DNA of 64,000 nucleotides from an uncultured Synergistaceae bacterium (GCA_937868015.1 CALMLW010000045.1:1-64000); one strand, 5' to 3'. Shown: positions 33,557 through 44,519, numbered from the stretch's first letter. The notes: generated by a model not told the origin, from the sequence alone. Program-made: numbers and translations.

Positions 33557-34873
33557 ATGGGGGCGGAAAATCCCTGGGATTTCCTGGAAGATCGACTGAC
33601 GAAGGCGGCCAGCCCGGGAATTCGTCCCGGGCTGGCGAGGATATCTCGGCTCTTGGGGCTCTTGGGACACCCCGAGCGCGCGGTGCCCGCCCTGCACGTG
33701 GTGGGCACCAACGGCAAGGGGTCGACCTGTGCCTTTTTGGACTCCATCCTCCGGGCCCAGGGGTACCGCACGGCGCTCTACACCAGCCCCCACCTGGAAT
33801 CCCCCGGGCAACGACTGACCCTGGAGGGAAATCCCCTCTCGCCCCAGGAGTGGGAAGGGGCGGCGGAGGAGATCTGGGGGGCCCTGGACCGAGACCGGGA
33901 GCTCCGGGCTAATCCTCCGACTTTTTTCGAGTTGGTGACCGCCGTGACCTTTTGCCTCCTCCGCACCCAGGCTCCCGATGTGGTCGTGCTGGAGGCGGGA
34001 CTGGGGGGACGCTTGGACGCCACCAACATGGCGTCCCGGGTGCTCCTTTCCGTGGTGACCCCCATCGCCAAGGACCATGAGGAGTTTTTGGGGTCTACGC
34101 TGGAGGCCATCGCGGCGGAGAAGTTTGCCGTGATTCGCCCCGGAGGAAGGGCCATCTTCGCGGGAGAGCCCCCCGAATTGGAAGGGGCCTTTCGGGAGCG
34201 CGCTCTCCGGGGAGGGATCGAAGGGCGGGTGCTCTCCTCGGAGTGGCGCCTCCGGGAGGAAGCCCTTTCTCCCGCCGGAGGGCGTTTTTCCCTTTACGGG
34301 AGGTCCAGGGGGTGGGAAGGGCTTGAAATATCCCTCCTGGGGCCCCATCAGCTCCGCAACGCCGCCTTGGCCGTGGCGGGGTTGGACCTCATCGGAGACC
34401 TTCTCCCCGTGACCGAAGGGGCCCTCCGCAAGGGATTATCCCTTGCCCGATGGCCCGGAAGGGGAGAGCTTTTCCCCGGAGATCCGCCGGTCTTGCTGGA
34501 CGGGGCCCACAACCCCCACGGCGTCGCCGCCCTGACGAAGACCCTGGGGCGCCTCTGGGGGCCCCGCGCTCCCCGCACCATCGTCTTCGCTTCCATGAAA
34601 GACAAGGACTATCAAGGGGCCCTGAGCCAGCTCCTCGCCGTGGGATCGGAGCTGATCTGCACCCGGGTGACGGGAAATGCCAGGAGCGCCGCCCCCGACG
34701 ATCTGGTATGCCAAGCCCGGCACGCGGGGTGGCGCGACGTGTCATCGGTGGAGGCTCCGGAAGAGGCCCTGGCCCGGGCGCGGGCAAAGGGACGTCTCGT
34801 GGTGGTCTGTGGGAGCCTTTATCTGATCGGAATCTTGCGCCCTTTGTTGACCGAAGGGGGAGGTGAGCCATGA
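33557..34873 (+). CDS. folC: bifunctional folylpolyglutamate/dihydrofolate synthase
   Basis: 438 residues of the Mur ligase-like family. The P-loop is GTNGKGST (50-57) and the YTSPHL block follows; LEAGLGGRLDATN (about 143-155) is the FolC signature. It adds glutamate to folates. It starts six bases after valS and overlaps the next gene by four bases (ATGA). Confidence 0.95.
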   Translation: MGAENPWDFLEDRLTKAASPGIRPGLARISRLLGLLGHPERAVPALHVVGTNGKGSTCAFLDSILRAQGYRTALYTSPHLESPGQRLTLEGNPLSPQEWEGAAEEIWGALDRDRELRANPPTFFELVTAVTFCLLRTQAPDVVVLEAGLGGRLDATNMASRVLLSVVTPIAKDHEEFLGSTLEAIAAEKFAVIRPGGRAIFAGEPPELEGAFRERALRGGIEGRVLSSEWRLREEALSPAGGRFSLYGRSRGWEGLEISLLGPHQLRNAALAVAGLDLIGDLLPVTEGALRKGLSLARWPGRGELFPGDPPVLLDGAHNPHGVAALTKTLGRLWGPRAPRTIVFASMKDKDYQGALSQLLAVGSELICTRVTGNARSAAPDDLVCQARHAGWRDVSSVEAPEEALARARAKGRLVVVCGSLYLIGILRPLLTEGGGEP

Positions 34874-35667
34874 GGCTCCTTCCCGAGGCGACGCTCTGGC
34901 CTCCCCGGATCTCCGGGGCCTCCCCGGCGGAGGTGCGCTACCACCTGAAGGGCGTCGATGACCCCGTGGCGATCCTCATGGGGCGCTCCGACGCCGCAGA
35001 AAGAGCGAAGGGGGATCCCGAGGCGCACTGGAGGGCCCTGGGGTACGACCTGCGCCGAGATCCCCTGGTGGCTCCTCGGCAGGTCCATGGCGTGGCGGTG
35101 GTCTCTGGCCGAAGGATCTGGGCCCTCCCCCAGCGCCCCCAGGCCGATGGCGTGGAGCTCGACGTCGCGGGGGTGTGGGGGAGCCTGCGTTTCGCCGACT
35201 GCTGGCCCGTGATTTTGGCCGGGACCTTTCCGACTCCTTGGGTGATGTTGCTCCATGCGGGGTTTCGAGGGGCCGTGGCGGGGGTGTTGGCCCAGAACCT
35301 CCGGCGCCTCCTGGATCGCCGGGGCCCCCGGGCCCGGGAGGGCCTTTGCGTCTGGATGGGGCCGGGAATTGGCCCCTGCTGCTACCCCCGGTCCCGGGAA
35401 GATCCCTGGGTGAAGCGGGGGTACGCCCTCTTCCCCGAGGCCTTTGCTCCCCTATCGGAGGAACTTGTGACGGTGGACATCGGCCGTATCCTTTGTCAGC
35501 AATGCGACGACCTGGGGGTGCCCCGGGAGTCCTTGTGCCGGTCCCCCTGGTGTACGGCCTGTGCCTCGGATTATTTCTACTCCTATCGTCGGAAAGACCT
35601 CGAGGCTCGCAATTTTCTCGTGGCCCCTGGTCCACAAAAGGGATTTTGGTGGGATAACATTCTGTAG
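34870..35667 (+). CDS. pgeF: multicopper polyphenol oxidase / purine nucleoside phosphorylase-type (YfiH family)
   Basis: 265 residues of the YfiH/DUF152 (laccase domain) family. The conserved metal-binding triad is seen as His73 (RQVHG), Cys111 (FADCWPV) and His129 (LLHAGFRG). Members act on purine nucleosides or in peptidoglycan editing. It is coupled to folC by an ATGA overlap. Several additional Cys occur near the C-terminus (CQQCDD, CRSPWCTAC), also common in the family. Confidence 0.9.
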   Translation: MRLLPEATLWPPRISGASPAEVRYHLKGVDDPVAILMGRSDAAERAKGDPEAHWRALGYDLRRDPLVAPRQVHGVAVVSGRRIWALPQRPQADGVELDVAGVWGSLRFADCWPVILAGTFPTPWVMLLHAGFRGAVAGVLAQNLRRLLDRRGPRAREGLCVWMGPGIGPCCYPRSREDPWVKRGYALFPEAFAPLSEELVTVDIGRILCQQCDDLGVPRESLCRSPWCTACASDYFYSYRRKDLEARNFLVAPGPQKGFWWDNIL

Positions 35668-35709
35668 GAACCGGTAGAAGTCCCCAATCGGAGACGGAGT
35701 GTGATCGTC

Positions 35710-36672
35710 ATGATAAGGGTCGGAGTCATCGGTGTGGGGCATTTGGGATATCACCACGCTCGGGTTTACACGGAGATCTTGGGGGCCCATCTGGTGGGCG
35801 TGGTGGACATCAACGAAGACCGCGCCATGGGCACGGGGGAGTCCCTTCGGGTGCCTTTTTACGGAGATCTGGACACCTTTCTCGATCGAGAGAAGCCCGA
35901 TGCGGTGAGCGTGGTGGTTCCCACCTGCGCGCATTACGAGGTGACGCGATCCCTTCTCCTGCGGGGAGTTCACGTGTTGGTGGAAAAGCCCGTGACCTCC
36001 CGGGTGGACGAGGCGGAGGACCTGCTACGGCTGGCGGCCCAGAAAAACCTCCTTCTTCAGGTGGGGCACATCGAGAGGTTCAACAGCGCCACCCAGTACG
36101 TTTCAAATATTGTTAATGAACCATTGGTGCTCCAGTCTCGGCGTCTGGGACCCTTTTCCCCTCGCATCAGCGATGTGGGGGTGGTGCTGGATCTCATGGT
36201 GCACGACATCGACATCATCTTGTCCCTGGTGCATTCGGAGATCGTCCATATCGCCGCCATGGGGCGTTCGGTGCGGTCGGACCACGAAGACATCGCTTCG
36301 GCCCAGATTCAGTTTGCCAACGGCGCCATGGCGGACATCCTGGTCAGCCGGGTTTCCGAGCGGCGGTTGCGCCAGCTGGAGATCATGGAGCCCGCCCGGT
36401 ACATCAACGTGAACTACGAGACCCAGGACGTGTCCATCCACCGCTGCGTGCGAGACAACGGCACCAGCCTCATGGAAGTGGTGGAGCAGCCCATCTTCCC
36501 CAAGAGAGAGCCCCTAAAGCTGGAGTTACAGCACTTTGTCTCCTGCGTACAGGACGGTCGCCAGCCCCTGGTGGGCATCGGCGACGGTAAGAGGGTGTTG
36601 GAGGTGGCCGTGGCGGTGCTTAGGCAGATCGCCGAAGGAAATGAGGGGGCCCGGCTGAGACAGATCGGATGA
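35710..36672 (+). CDS. Gfo/Idh/MocA-family NAD-dependent oxidoreductase
   Basis: 320 residues. A Rossmann motif GVIGVGHLG opens the protein, EKPVTSR (about 95-101) is the catalytic-lysine block of the family, and HDIDIIL (about 174-180) holds the conserved DxxxH-type region. The overall sequence, including VGHIERFNSA, resembles UDP-GlcNAc 3-dehydrogenase (GnnA), which prepares 2,3-diamino lipid A in some diderms; that is tentative. The ATG at 35710 is used, and a GTG at 35701 would add three residues. Confidence 0.8.
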   Translation: MIRVGVIGVGHLGYHHARVYTEILGAHLVGVVDINEDRAMGTGESLRVPFYGDLDTFLDREKPDAVSVVVPTCAHYEVTRSLLLRGVHVLVEKPVTSRVDEAEDLLRLAAQKNLLLQVGHIERFNSATQYVSNIVNEPLVLQSRRLGPFSPRISDVGVVLDLMVHDIDIILSLVHSEIVHIAAMGRSVRSDHEDIASAQIQFANGAMADILVSRVSERRLRQLEIMEPARYINVNYETQDVSIHRCVRDNGTSLMEVVEQPIFPKREPLKLELQHFVSCVQDGRQPLVGIGDGKRVLEVAVAVLRQIAEGNEGARLRQIG

Positions 36673-36701
36673 TGAAGGCCTTCCAAGCATATTTTTTCCT
36701 G

Positions 36702-36727
36702 AGGGGAGAGTTCTCCCCTTTTTTTTG
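36702..36727 (+). terminator. rho-independent terminator after the oxidoreductase gene
   Basis: AGGGGAG (36702-36708) pairs with CTCCCCT (36713-36719) around an AGTT loop, followed by seven or more T. Confidence 0.85.
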
Positions 36728-36824
36728 TGCCAATTTCGGGTATGCTTACGAGGAGGGCGCTTTGCCCCTTCGAGGGGCCCGGGGAAGAAAGTTGAGCCCC
36801 CGATGACGGAAGGAGGGTCGCCCC

Positions 36825-37037
36825 GTGTCGGACATAAACATTCAGGCGTTGGCGGCGCTTTTTTCGTTCCTAGTAGCCCTGGGGCTGGCCCGATTGGTGG
36901 CGTTGGTTCACCGAGGCGCGCTACCCGGCGGGGCCCCCTGGGTGGCTTATCTCCGGGGACTGGTGGGCTTTTTTTTCACGGGAGCCCTCGTCCTGGGTTT
37001 TTACTCGTTGGCGGGGGTTTCGCTGTGGCGTTCATGA
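36825..37037 (+). CDS. small two-helix membrane protein, unknown
   Basis: 70 residues with two predicted membrane helices (about 6-26 and 45-65) joined by a short basic loop. The GTG at 36825 follows GGAAGGAGGG. The TGA overlaps the ATG of the next gene (ATGA), so both are translated together. I recognise no family. Confidence 0.65.
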   Translation: MSDINIQALAALFSFLVALGLARLVALVHRGALPGGAPWVAYLRGLVGFFFTGALVLGFYSLAGVSLWRS

Positions 37038-38893
37038 GATCTTCGTGCCTGCGAGGGGGGATCGCGGGACTGATGTTACTAGTTCTCGGAGGGGTCTCGT
37101 GGGGAGAGGGGCTCCCGGAGGCCCAACGAGGGGAGGCGGAACGATATTTGTTCCTCGCTTACGACCTCCTGGTGCGCCAGAGGTACTGGGAGTCCCTGGA
37201 TGCCCTGGAGCAGGCGTTGGCGAGAAACACCTACTTGGTGGACTACTACCTCCTTCGGGGTTTGGTGTTACGCCGCCTGGGTTTTTTGGCCGAAGCCACG
37301 GCGGCGGTGGAGCACTACCTTGAGGTGCGCCCGCGAGAGGAGATCCCCCGGAGGATCGGCGCCTCCCTGCGGGAGGAGAGGGACTCCGTCCGAGACCTTC
37401 TTCGGGGTCCTATCGGAGCGCCGAGTTTTCAGTTCCAGAGGTCTCCGGTGGAGGTTTTTTTTCGTTTGCCCCTGACGATGCCCTGGAACGCCCGGGGGAT
37501 CGCCAAGGCGCGCATGGTGGGACCGGCCCAAGTGGTGGCGGACGAGCTGGGAAACTCCCTGACGCAATTTTTCCCCGGGGCGTCTCCCTCCATGAGGAGG
37601 ATTTCCACCGATGCCCCGGTGGCGGTGTGCCCGATGGATTTAAAAAAGTTTTTGGTTATTTCCCGTTCCGGAGGGGTGTGGGAAGGGAGCCTGGATTCTT
37701 CGGACCTGGAGCCCCGGGGAACCCTTTCGGCGATCCCCGCCGACGGGGAGTGCGTGGCGAGCGGCCTGCTGGGGGTGGCGGACTGGGGGCGACGGCGGGT
37801 GGTCTTTTTCGACGGACCTTCGTTTCGAGAGGACTGGAGCTGGGATCCCCAGAGAGCGGATCCTCATCACCCCTTCGAGCCCGTGGCGGTGTCGTCTTTG
37901 GGCCCCCTGATGGCGGTGGCGGACCGGGGGGGAAATCGAGTATACGTCTTGGATACCCAGAAGCGCCAGCTGGAGAAAGAGCTTTCGGTGCCTTCCCCCA
38001 GGGACGTGCTGTGGAGCCGAAGCAATGCCCTGATGATCTTGTCCGAGGAAGGCAAGCTCTATCTCTGGACCGAAGGAGAACCATCGCTGCTCCTTGAGGG
38101 ACTGAAGGACGCCTGGGCCCTTTCGGAATCTCCCCAGGGGGTAATAATCTGGGACGTGGCGGGAAACGCCCTCTGGAGCGGCGTGGAGTATCCCCCCGTG
38201 GCGGGGATGGCTACCATGATGTGCCTTGCGGCCCCGGGGAGCGTGGGGGGAGAAAACCCCCAGGCCGTGCTTCGGGCCTACGTGGGAGAGCCTGCTCGCC
38301 CACTCTTTCCCCGGGGGAGGAGCTTCGTTTCGGCGGTGTGGATGGGACGCAAGATGGAGGGGACCATCGTCCCCCGAGCCTCCGGTGAGGACCGGGGAGT
38401 GCTCCTGCTGGGAGGAGCGGGAAGGGCGGAAGAGACGAAAGATCTGTCCGTCGCCGTGCTTCAAGACGGGTCGATGCTCCTCTCGGCTCTGCGTCAGGCG
38501 TGCAAGGACACGGGAACTCTCCCTTCCTGTCTGGTGGTGGATGCGGCCATTCCCTTCTCGCCGGAGGATCTGGAGCGGCTCTTCAGCATGGCCCTCAACA
38601 ATGGCATAAGGGTTTACGCCCTGGCGACCCAGATTCCCTCGGCGCCCTTGGCCCGTCTGGTGCGAATGACCGGAGGACGGGTGATGCCCACGGAGCGCCT
38701 GGACGCCCTCCCCTCTGCCCCCAGGGCTTCGTGGGAGATCCGGGTTCCCCTGCCGGTGGATGCCCTGCCTTCGGGGTACCCCAGCGAGGCGATGCTTTCG
38801 ATCTACGTGGATGCGGGGAGCCTGACCTTGCGGGACTGGATTCCCTACTGGCCCGTGGGATTTGACATGGGGGCCCAGCCCTTGGCCCCTTGA
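37034..38893 (+). CDS. large exported hypothetical protein with TPR-like N-terminus and beta-propeller-like middle
   Basis: 619 residues. A signal peptide (residues 1 to about 22, MRSSCLRGG... with a hydrophobic core) suggests export. Residues about 30-110 look like one or two TPR helical hairpins. The middle (about 190-400) has short beta-rich repeats with WxxxxLDxxDL and DRGGNRVYVLD-type strands, as in NHL or similar propellers. Residues about 440-560 (LLLGGAGR through ALNNGIRVYALA) resemble a von Willebrand A-like fold without a clear MIDAS. I do not recognise the family. It is coupled to the 70-residue membrane protein and lies 19 bases before meaB. Confidence 0.7.
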   Translation: MRSSCLRGGIAGLMLLVLGGVSWGEGLPEAQRGEAERYLFLAYDLLVRQRYWESLDALEQALARNTYLVDYYLLRGLVLRRLGFLAEATAAVEHYLEVRPREEIPRRIGASLREERDSVRDLLRGPIGAPSFQFQRSPVEVFFRLPLTMPWNARGIAKARMVGPAQVVADELGNSLTQFFPGASPSMRRISTDAPVAVCPMDLKKFLVISRSGGVWEGSLDSSDLEPRGTLSAIPADGECVASGLLGVADWGRRRVVFFDGPSFREDWSWDPQRADPHHPFEPVAVSSLGPLMAVADRGGNRVYVLDTQKRQLEKELSVPSPRDVLWSRSNALMILSEEGKLYLWTEGEPSLLLEGLKDAWALSESPQGVIIWDVAGNALWSGVEYPPVAGMATMMCLAAPGSVGGENPQAVLRAYVGEPARPLFPRGRSFVSAVWMGRKMEGTIVPRASGEDRGVLLLGGAGRAEETKDLSVAVLQDGSMLLSALRQACKDTGTLPSCLVVDAAIPFSPEDLERLFSMALNNGIRVYALATQIPSAPLARLVRMTGGRVMPTERLDALPSAPRASWEIRVPLPVDALPSGYPSEAMLSIYVDAGSLTLRDWIPYWPVGFDMGAQPLAP

Positions 38894-38912
38894 AAAAAGG
38901 AGCGAAGCGGAT

Positions 38913-39845
38913 ATGAGCGGAACGGTGGAGCGAGCCCTGGCGGGCGATTTGCGGGCCATGGCTCGGCTTATCACGCTGGTGGAAAGCGAGTCCTCTGCGG
39001 CCGACGGCATCATGCGCGCCATCTATCCCCACACGGGGCGGGCCCACATCGTGGGCATCACCGGGAGCCCTGGGGCGGGGAAAAGCACCTTCTCGGACAA
39101 GCTGATCATGAGCCTCAAGGAGCAAGGGGCTTCCGTGGGAGTGGTGGCGGTGGACCCTTCTAGTCCCTTCACGGGGGGGGCCATCCTGGGCGACCGGCTC
39201 CGCATGCAGCGCCACGCCCTGGATCCTTCGGTCTTCATCCGGAGCATGGGAAGCCGGGGGTCTTTGGGGGGGCTGGGTAAGGCCACCTACGAGGCCGCCC
39301 TGATCCTCGATGCCTGCGGCAAGGACGTGGTGCTCATCGAGACGGTGGGGGTGGGACAATCCGAGATAGACATCATGAAGATTGCCGATACGGTATGCCT
39401 TCTGCTGGTCCCCGGCATGGGGGACGACATCCAGATCATGAAGGCGGGTATCATGGAAATAGCCGACATCTTCGTGGTCAACAAGGCCGATCGCGATGGA
39501 GCCGATCGCATCGTCAACGAAGTGAATATTATGCTGGATCTTCTGGGAGAGCGTCCCTGGCGTCCGCCGGTTCTAAAGACGGTGGCGGAAACGGGGGAAG
39601 GGGTGGGGGCCATGGGCGGGGCCCTTAAGGGCCACCGGGATTTCCTCCTCCGCAGCGAGGCGGGACGTCGGCGCCGTTGGCAGCGCCTGGCCAAAGAAGT
39701 GGAAGACATCTTGCGAAGGGAGATCGCCCGGGTGGCGGAGCACGCCTGGGATGAGATCCGCACCCCCGAGCTCCTCATGGATCTGGAAGAGCGGCGTCGC
39801 GACCCCTACGATGTGGCGGAAAATATCTTAAAAGACCTTCTCTAG
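38913..39845 (+). CDS. meaB: MeaB/ArgK-family GTPase (methylmalonyl-CoA mutase chaperone)
   Basis: 310 residues of the SIMIBI G3E family. Walker A is GSPGAGKST (51-59), then VDPSSPF, ETVGVGQSE and NKADR follow, the usual MeaB set. It protects or reloads adenosylcobalamin in acyl-CoA mutases. The mutase itself is not in this window. The ATG at 38913 follows AAAAAAGGAG. Its start lies 19 bases after the exported-protein gene. Confidence 0.92.
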   Translation: MSGTVERALAGDLRAMARLITLVESESSAADGIMRAIYPHTGRAHIVGITGSPGAGKSTFSDKLIMSLKEQGASVGVVAVDPSSPFTGGAILGDRLRMQRHALDPSVFIRSMGSRGSLGGLGKATYEAALILDACGKDVVLIETVGVGQSEIDIMKIADTVCLLLVPGMGDDIQIMKAGIMEIADIFVVNKADRDGADRIVNEVNIMLDLLGERPWRPPVLKTVAETGEGVGAMGGALKGHRDFLLRSEAGRRRRWQRLAKEVEDILRREIARVAEHAWDEIRTPELLMDLEERRRDPYDVAENILKDLL

Positions 39846-40006
39846 ACGGGAGGTAAACCCCGGGTTCCTCCTGGGCGCGTGAAATGGGGTTAAGGGATAG
39901 GGGTGGTGGCCGAAGCCTTGGCTAAGGGGAGGGGAAGGCCGCCTCCCTTGGGCCGGGGAGCTCGTCTTCGCGGGACAAGGCCCACGAGGGGGTTTTCTGT
40001 GGATAA

Positions 40007-41128
<1,122 letters not shown>

Positions 41129-41137
41129 GATCACCAC

Positions 41138-42052
41138 ATGTGGAGGGTGGTCTTTGCGGCTCTGTCCGGCCTGCTGTGGGGGCTTTGTATCACGCCCCTC
41201 ACCATGAGATTGGCGGTGCACTACCGGGTGGTGGACCATCCCGGGGGGCGTAAGCGCCATTCGCAGGTCATGCCCCGGGGAGGGGGGCTGGCGCTCTGGT
41301 CCGGGTGCGTCCTTTGGTCCCTGTTCGCCCAGACCGGAGACCGGGATTTGCCTCTTCTCCTCACGGGGGCCACCATCGTCTTTCTGGTGGGCTACGTGGA
41401 CGACATGCGTCCCCTCTCCCCGGCGTTGCGCCTCGTGTTTCACCTGATCGCCGCAGGGCTTGCGGTGCTACCTTTGGATGGGCCCTGGGAGTTGCGGGCC
41501 CTATTTCTCCTTTGGATTGCGGGATGTACCAGCGCCTTTAACAACATCGATGGGCTTAACGGCCTATGCCTTTCCCTGGCGGGGTGTTGTTTCGCCGTTC
41601 CGCTGATCTTAGGGGGGCGGGGCATGTGGGCGGCCCTCTGGGGCCTCTGCGCGGGGGTGTTGTGGTGGAACTTTCCTCGGGCGCGTACCTTCCTCGGCGA
41701 TGGAGGGAGTAACCTGCTGGGATTCCTGTGGGGGGCCCTGTGGGTCCAGTTCCGGGGGGATTTTATGGCCCAGCGCCCCCTTTTATCTCTCATGGCGGTC
41801 TTGTTCCTTTTGGGAGGTGTCCCTATACTGGACACGGCCTACGCCATCCTGAGACGCTCCCTAAAGGGGAAATCTCCCTTTGCGCCGGACCGGGGGCATT
41901 TGCACTATCGCCTGCTCGACGGAGGGGTCCCCATGGGAGGGGTGGTCCTGTTGCTTTGTGCGCTCCACGTGGCTCTTTTGGGGGGAGGCATCTACCTTTT
42001 GTACGGCACGCTGCGCCTTTCCATGCTCGCCCCCTTTCCGGGGGGAATATAG
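41138..42052 (+). CDS. WecA/MraY-family undecaprenyl-phosphate glycosyl-1-phosphate transferase
   Basis: 304 residues with about ten membrane helices. VGYVDDM (about 87-93), NNIDGLNGL (about 130-138), FLGDGGSNLLGF (about 187-198) and DRGHLHYRLL (about 249-258) are the conserved cytoplasmic loops of the family. The HLH motif and wecB next door favour a WecA-like GlcNAc-1-phosphate transferase starting an O-antigen or wall polymer over MraY. It starts ten bases after the RpiB-Upp fusion. Confidence 0.88.
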   Translation: MWRVVFAALSGLLWGLCITPLTMRLAVHYRVVDHPGGRKRHSQVMPRGGGLALWSGCVLWSLFAQTGDRDLPLLLTGATIVFLVGYVDDMRPLSPALRLVFHLIAAGLAVLPLDGPWELRALFLLWIAGCTSAFNNIDGLNGLCLSLAGCCFAVPLILGGRGMWAALWGLCAGVLWWNFPRARTFLGDGGSNLLGFLWGALWVQFRGDFMAQRPLLSLMAVLFLLGGVPILDTAYAILRRSLKGKSPFAPDRGHLHYRLLDGGVPMGGVVLLLCALHVALLGGGIYLLYGTLRLSMLAPFPGGI

Positions 42053-42090
42053 AGGCGTGGGACAGATCGAATAAAACAGGAGTGAGACCC

Positions 42091-43239
42091 TTGAGTACAG
42101 AGCCTCGCACCGTGATTCTTGTGGTGGGGACCCGGCCGGAAGCGATCAAGATGGCGCCGGTCTTTCGCGCCTTGAAGAAACGATCGGAGGTGCGCCCCTA
42201 TCTTCTGGCCACGGGGCAGCACGCGGAAATGCTCCTCGAACCCCTTTCGTACTTCGGCCTTGTGCCGGATGAGAACCTGGGGATTATGCGCGAGCGCCAG
42301 ACCTTGGATCATGTGACGAGTGCCGTGCTGGGCCTTTCCGGTCAAGTCTTCGATCGGGAGCGTCCCGCCTTGGTCTTGGTGCACGGGGACACCTCCACCA
42401 CGTTGGCGGCGGCCCTGGCCGCCTTTTACCGCAAAATTCCCGTGGGGCACGTGGAGGCGGGGTTGAGGAGCGGAGACATGGCACACCCCTTCCCCGAGGA
42501 GATGAACCGGGTGGTGACGGATCGGCTGGCCTCCTGGTGGTTTGCCCCCACGATGGGGGCCGCAGAGAACCTAAGGCGTGAGGGATGCCGCCCCGACCGA
42601 GTGGTGGTAACGGGGAACACGGTGATCGACGCCCTCCTGTGGACGATGAGTAGGGCGGGCCGCCCTTCCACCCCGGCGCTCCTGGATCTACCGCCGGAGG
42701 CCCGGGTTCTGTTGCTCACGGCTCACCGCCGGGAGTCTTGGGGGGCGGGGCTGGAGAGCATCTGTCGGGCCATGGGGCGTATCCTGGATCGGGTCCCGGA
42801 CGTATGGGGCGTGGTCCCCATGCATCGAAACCCGGCGGTGCGGGAAACGTTTCAAAATTTCCTGGGGCACCACCCCCGAGTGCGGCTCTGTGACCCCTTG
42901 CCCTATCCGGACTTCATCTGGGCCATGGGGCGTAGCACCCTGATCTTGAGCGACAGCGGAGGCGTCCAAGAAGAGGCTCCGGTTTTGGAGAAGCCGGTGT
43001 TGGTCTTGCGGAGCGTGACGGAACGCCCCGAGGCCTTGACGGAGGGGACGGCGGTGCTGGTGGGCACCGACGAGGAACGCATCTTCTCCACGGCGTACCG
43101 TTTGTTGACCGACCCAGAGGCCTACGGAGCCTTGGCTCGAAAGGGGATGAACCCCTTCGGGAAGGGGGACGCAGCAGAAAAAATTTGTGAGGCGCTCTTG
43201 TCGCCCATGGGCGGCCTCACGGCAGGAGGTTCACGGTGA
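42091..43239 (+). CDS. wecB: UDP-N-acetylglucosamine 2-epimerase (non-hydrolysing)
   Basis: 382 residues. GTRPEAIKMAPV (about 13-24), the HVEAGLRSGD block (about 112-121) and SDSGGVQEEAP (about 288-298) are diagnostic. It interconverts UDP-GlcNAc and UDP-ManNAc for surface polysaccharide. TTG at 42091 is preferred because ACAGGAGTG lies just upstream; the long upstream frame has no such site and overlaps the transferase gene. Confidence 0.95.
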   Translation: MSTEPRTVILVVGTRPEAIKMAPVFRALKKRSEVRPYLLATGQHAEMLLEPLSYFGLVPDENLGIMRERQTLDHVTSAVLGLSGQVFDRERPALVLVHGDTSTTLAAALAAFYRKIPVGHVEAGLRSGDMAHPFPEEMNRVVTDRLASWWFAPTMGAAENLRREGCRPDRVVVTGNTVIDALLWTMSRAGRPSTPALLDLPPEARVLLLTAHRRESWGAGLESICRAMGRILDRVPDVWGVVPMHRNPAVRETFQNFLGHHPRVRLCDPLPYPDFIWAMGRSTLILSDSGGVQEEAPVLEKPVLVLRSVTERPEALTEGTAVLVGTDEERIFSTAYRLLTDPEAYGALARKGMNPFGKGDAAEKICEALLSPMGGLTAGGSR

Positions 43240-44519
43240 AAGAAGGGCAGAAAATAGTGATTCAGGGGGGGAAAGCCCTTCGAGGATCGGTGCGGGCCCA
43301 GGGAGCAAAGAATGCGGCCCTTCCCATCCTGGCATCGGCGCTGTTGCTTTCCGAGGGGACCCTTCAGCTTGAAAGGGTGCCGGATCTTGAGGACACGCGT
43401 ACCATGGTGCAGATCTTACAGCATCTGGGGGCGGAGGCGCAGTTCGAAAACGGGGCGGTGCGAGTTCACACTCCAGCGGAAATCGCCTGGGAGACCCCCC
43501 CCCAACTGGTGCGTCGCATGCGAGCCTCTTCGTTGGTGCTGGGTCCCCTGCTTGCCCGGTGCGGCCGGGCATCCTTGCCCTTGCCGGGGGGGTGCTCCAT
43601 CGGAGGGCGCCCCATAGACTTTCACCTCAAGGGTCTGGCCAAGATGGGGGCGGAAATAGAGCTGGTGCACGGCACTGTCCAGGCGCGGGCCAAAGGGTTA
43701 CGGGGGTGTCGCCTCTATATGGACTTCCCTTCGGTGGGGGCCACGGAAAATCTGATGATGGCGGCGGTCTGTGCCCGGGGGGAAACGGTGATTGAAAATG
43801 CCGCCCGAGAACCGGAAATTACCAACCTGGCCCAGGCCTTGCGCTCCATGGGGGCCATCATCTCCGGGGAAGGGACGGGAACGATCCACGTAAAAGGAGA
43901 CACCGCCCTGCACGGCGCCACCGTGCGGACCATTGCGGATCGCATCGAGGCGTGTACCTATCTGCTGGCGGGCATTATCACCGGAGGAGAAGTTGTCGTG
44001 GAAGACGTTGCCCCGGAGCATCTGGAGGCCTTTTTTGCCAAGCTGGAAGAGGCGGGGGCGGAGGCCTGGGCCTCGGGGGGTGATGCCAGAGCCCGGCGGA
44101 GCGCCAGGCTATCTTCCCTATCGCTGAAAGCCCTCCCCTACCCGGGATTTCCCACGGACTTACAGCCCCAGATGATGGCGGTGTTGGCTTTGGCCGACGG
44201 CACGAGCATCGTACAGGACGGAGTCTTTGAGTCGCGCTTCCTCCACGTGAACGAGCTCCAAAAAATGGGGGCTCGCATCGACGTCCAGGGGGGGACCGCC
44301 GTGATCACCGGAGTTCCCCACCTTCGAGGGGCGGATGTTCGGGCGACGGACCTGCGTGCAGGGGCGGCGCTCATCTTGGCGGGCCTGGCGGCGTCCGAGG
44401 AGACGGCGGTCTTTCAGATCCAACATATCAATCGTGGGTACGAAAACATCGTGACGAAGCTCCGTTCCCTGGGGGCTGCCATAAACCTGGACTCCTCGGA
44501 AGAGGAAGACTTGGCCTGA
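43236..44519 (+). CDS. murA: UDP-N-acetylglucosamine 1-carboxyvinyltransferase
   Basis: 427 residues of the EPSP synthase-like family. Cys120 in PLPGGCSIGGRP is the catalytic cysteine (Cys115 in E. coli), and AKNAALP (about 24-30) carries the substrate-binding Lys and Asn. It performs the first committed step of peptidoglycan synthesis. GTG at 43236 overlaps the wecB stop (GTGA). The enzyme should be fosfomycin-sensitive in principle because the cysteine is present. Confidence 0.97.
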   Translation: MKEGQKIVIQGGKALRGSVRAQGAKNAALPILASALLLSEGTLQLERVPDLEDTRTMVQILQHLGAEAQFENGAVRVHTPAEIAWETPPQLVRRMRASSLVLGPLLARCGRASLPLPGGCSIGGRPIDFHLKGLAKMGAEIELVHGTVQARAKGLRGCRLYMDFPSVGATENLMMAAVCARGETVIENAAREPEITNLAQALRSMGAIISGEGTGTIHVKGDTALHGATVRTIADRIEACTYLLAGIITGGEVVVEDVAPEHLEAFFAKLEEAGAEAWASGGDARARRSARLSSLSLKALPYPGFPTDLQPQMMAVLALADGTSIVQDGVFESRFLHVNELQKMGARIDVQGGTAVITGVPHLRGADVRATDLRAGAALILAGLAASEETAVFQIQHINRGYENIVTKLRSLGAAINLDSSEEEDLA

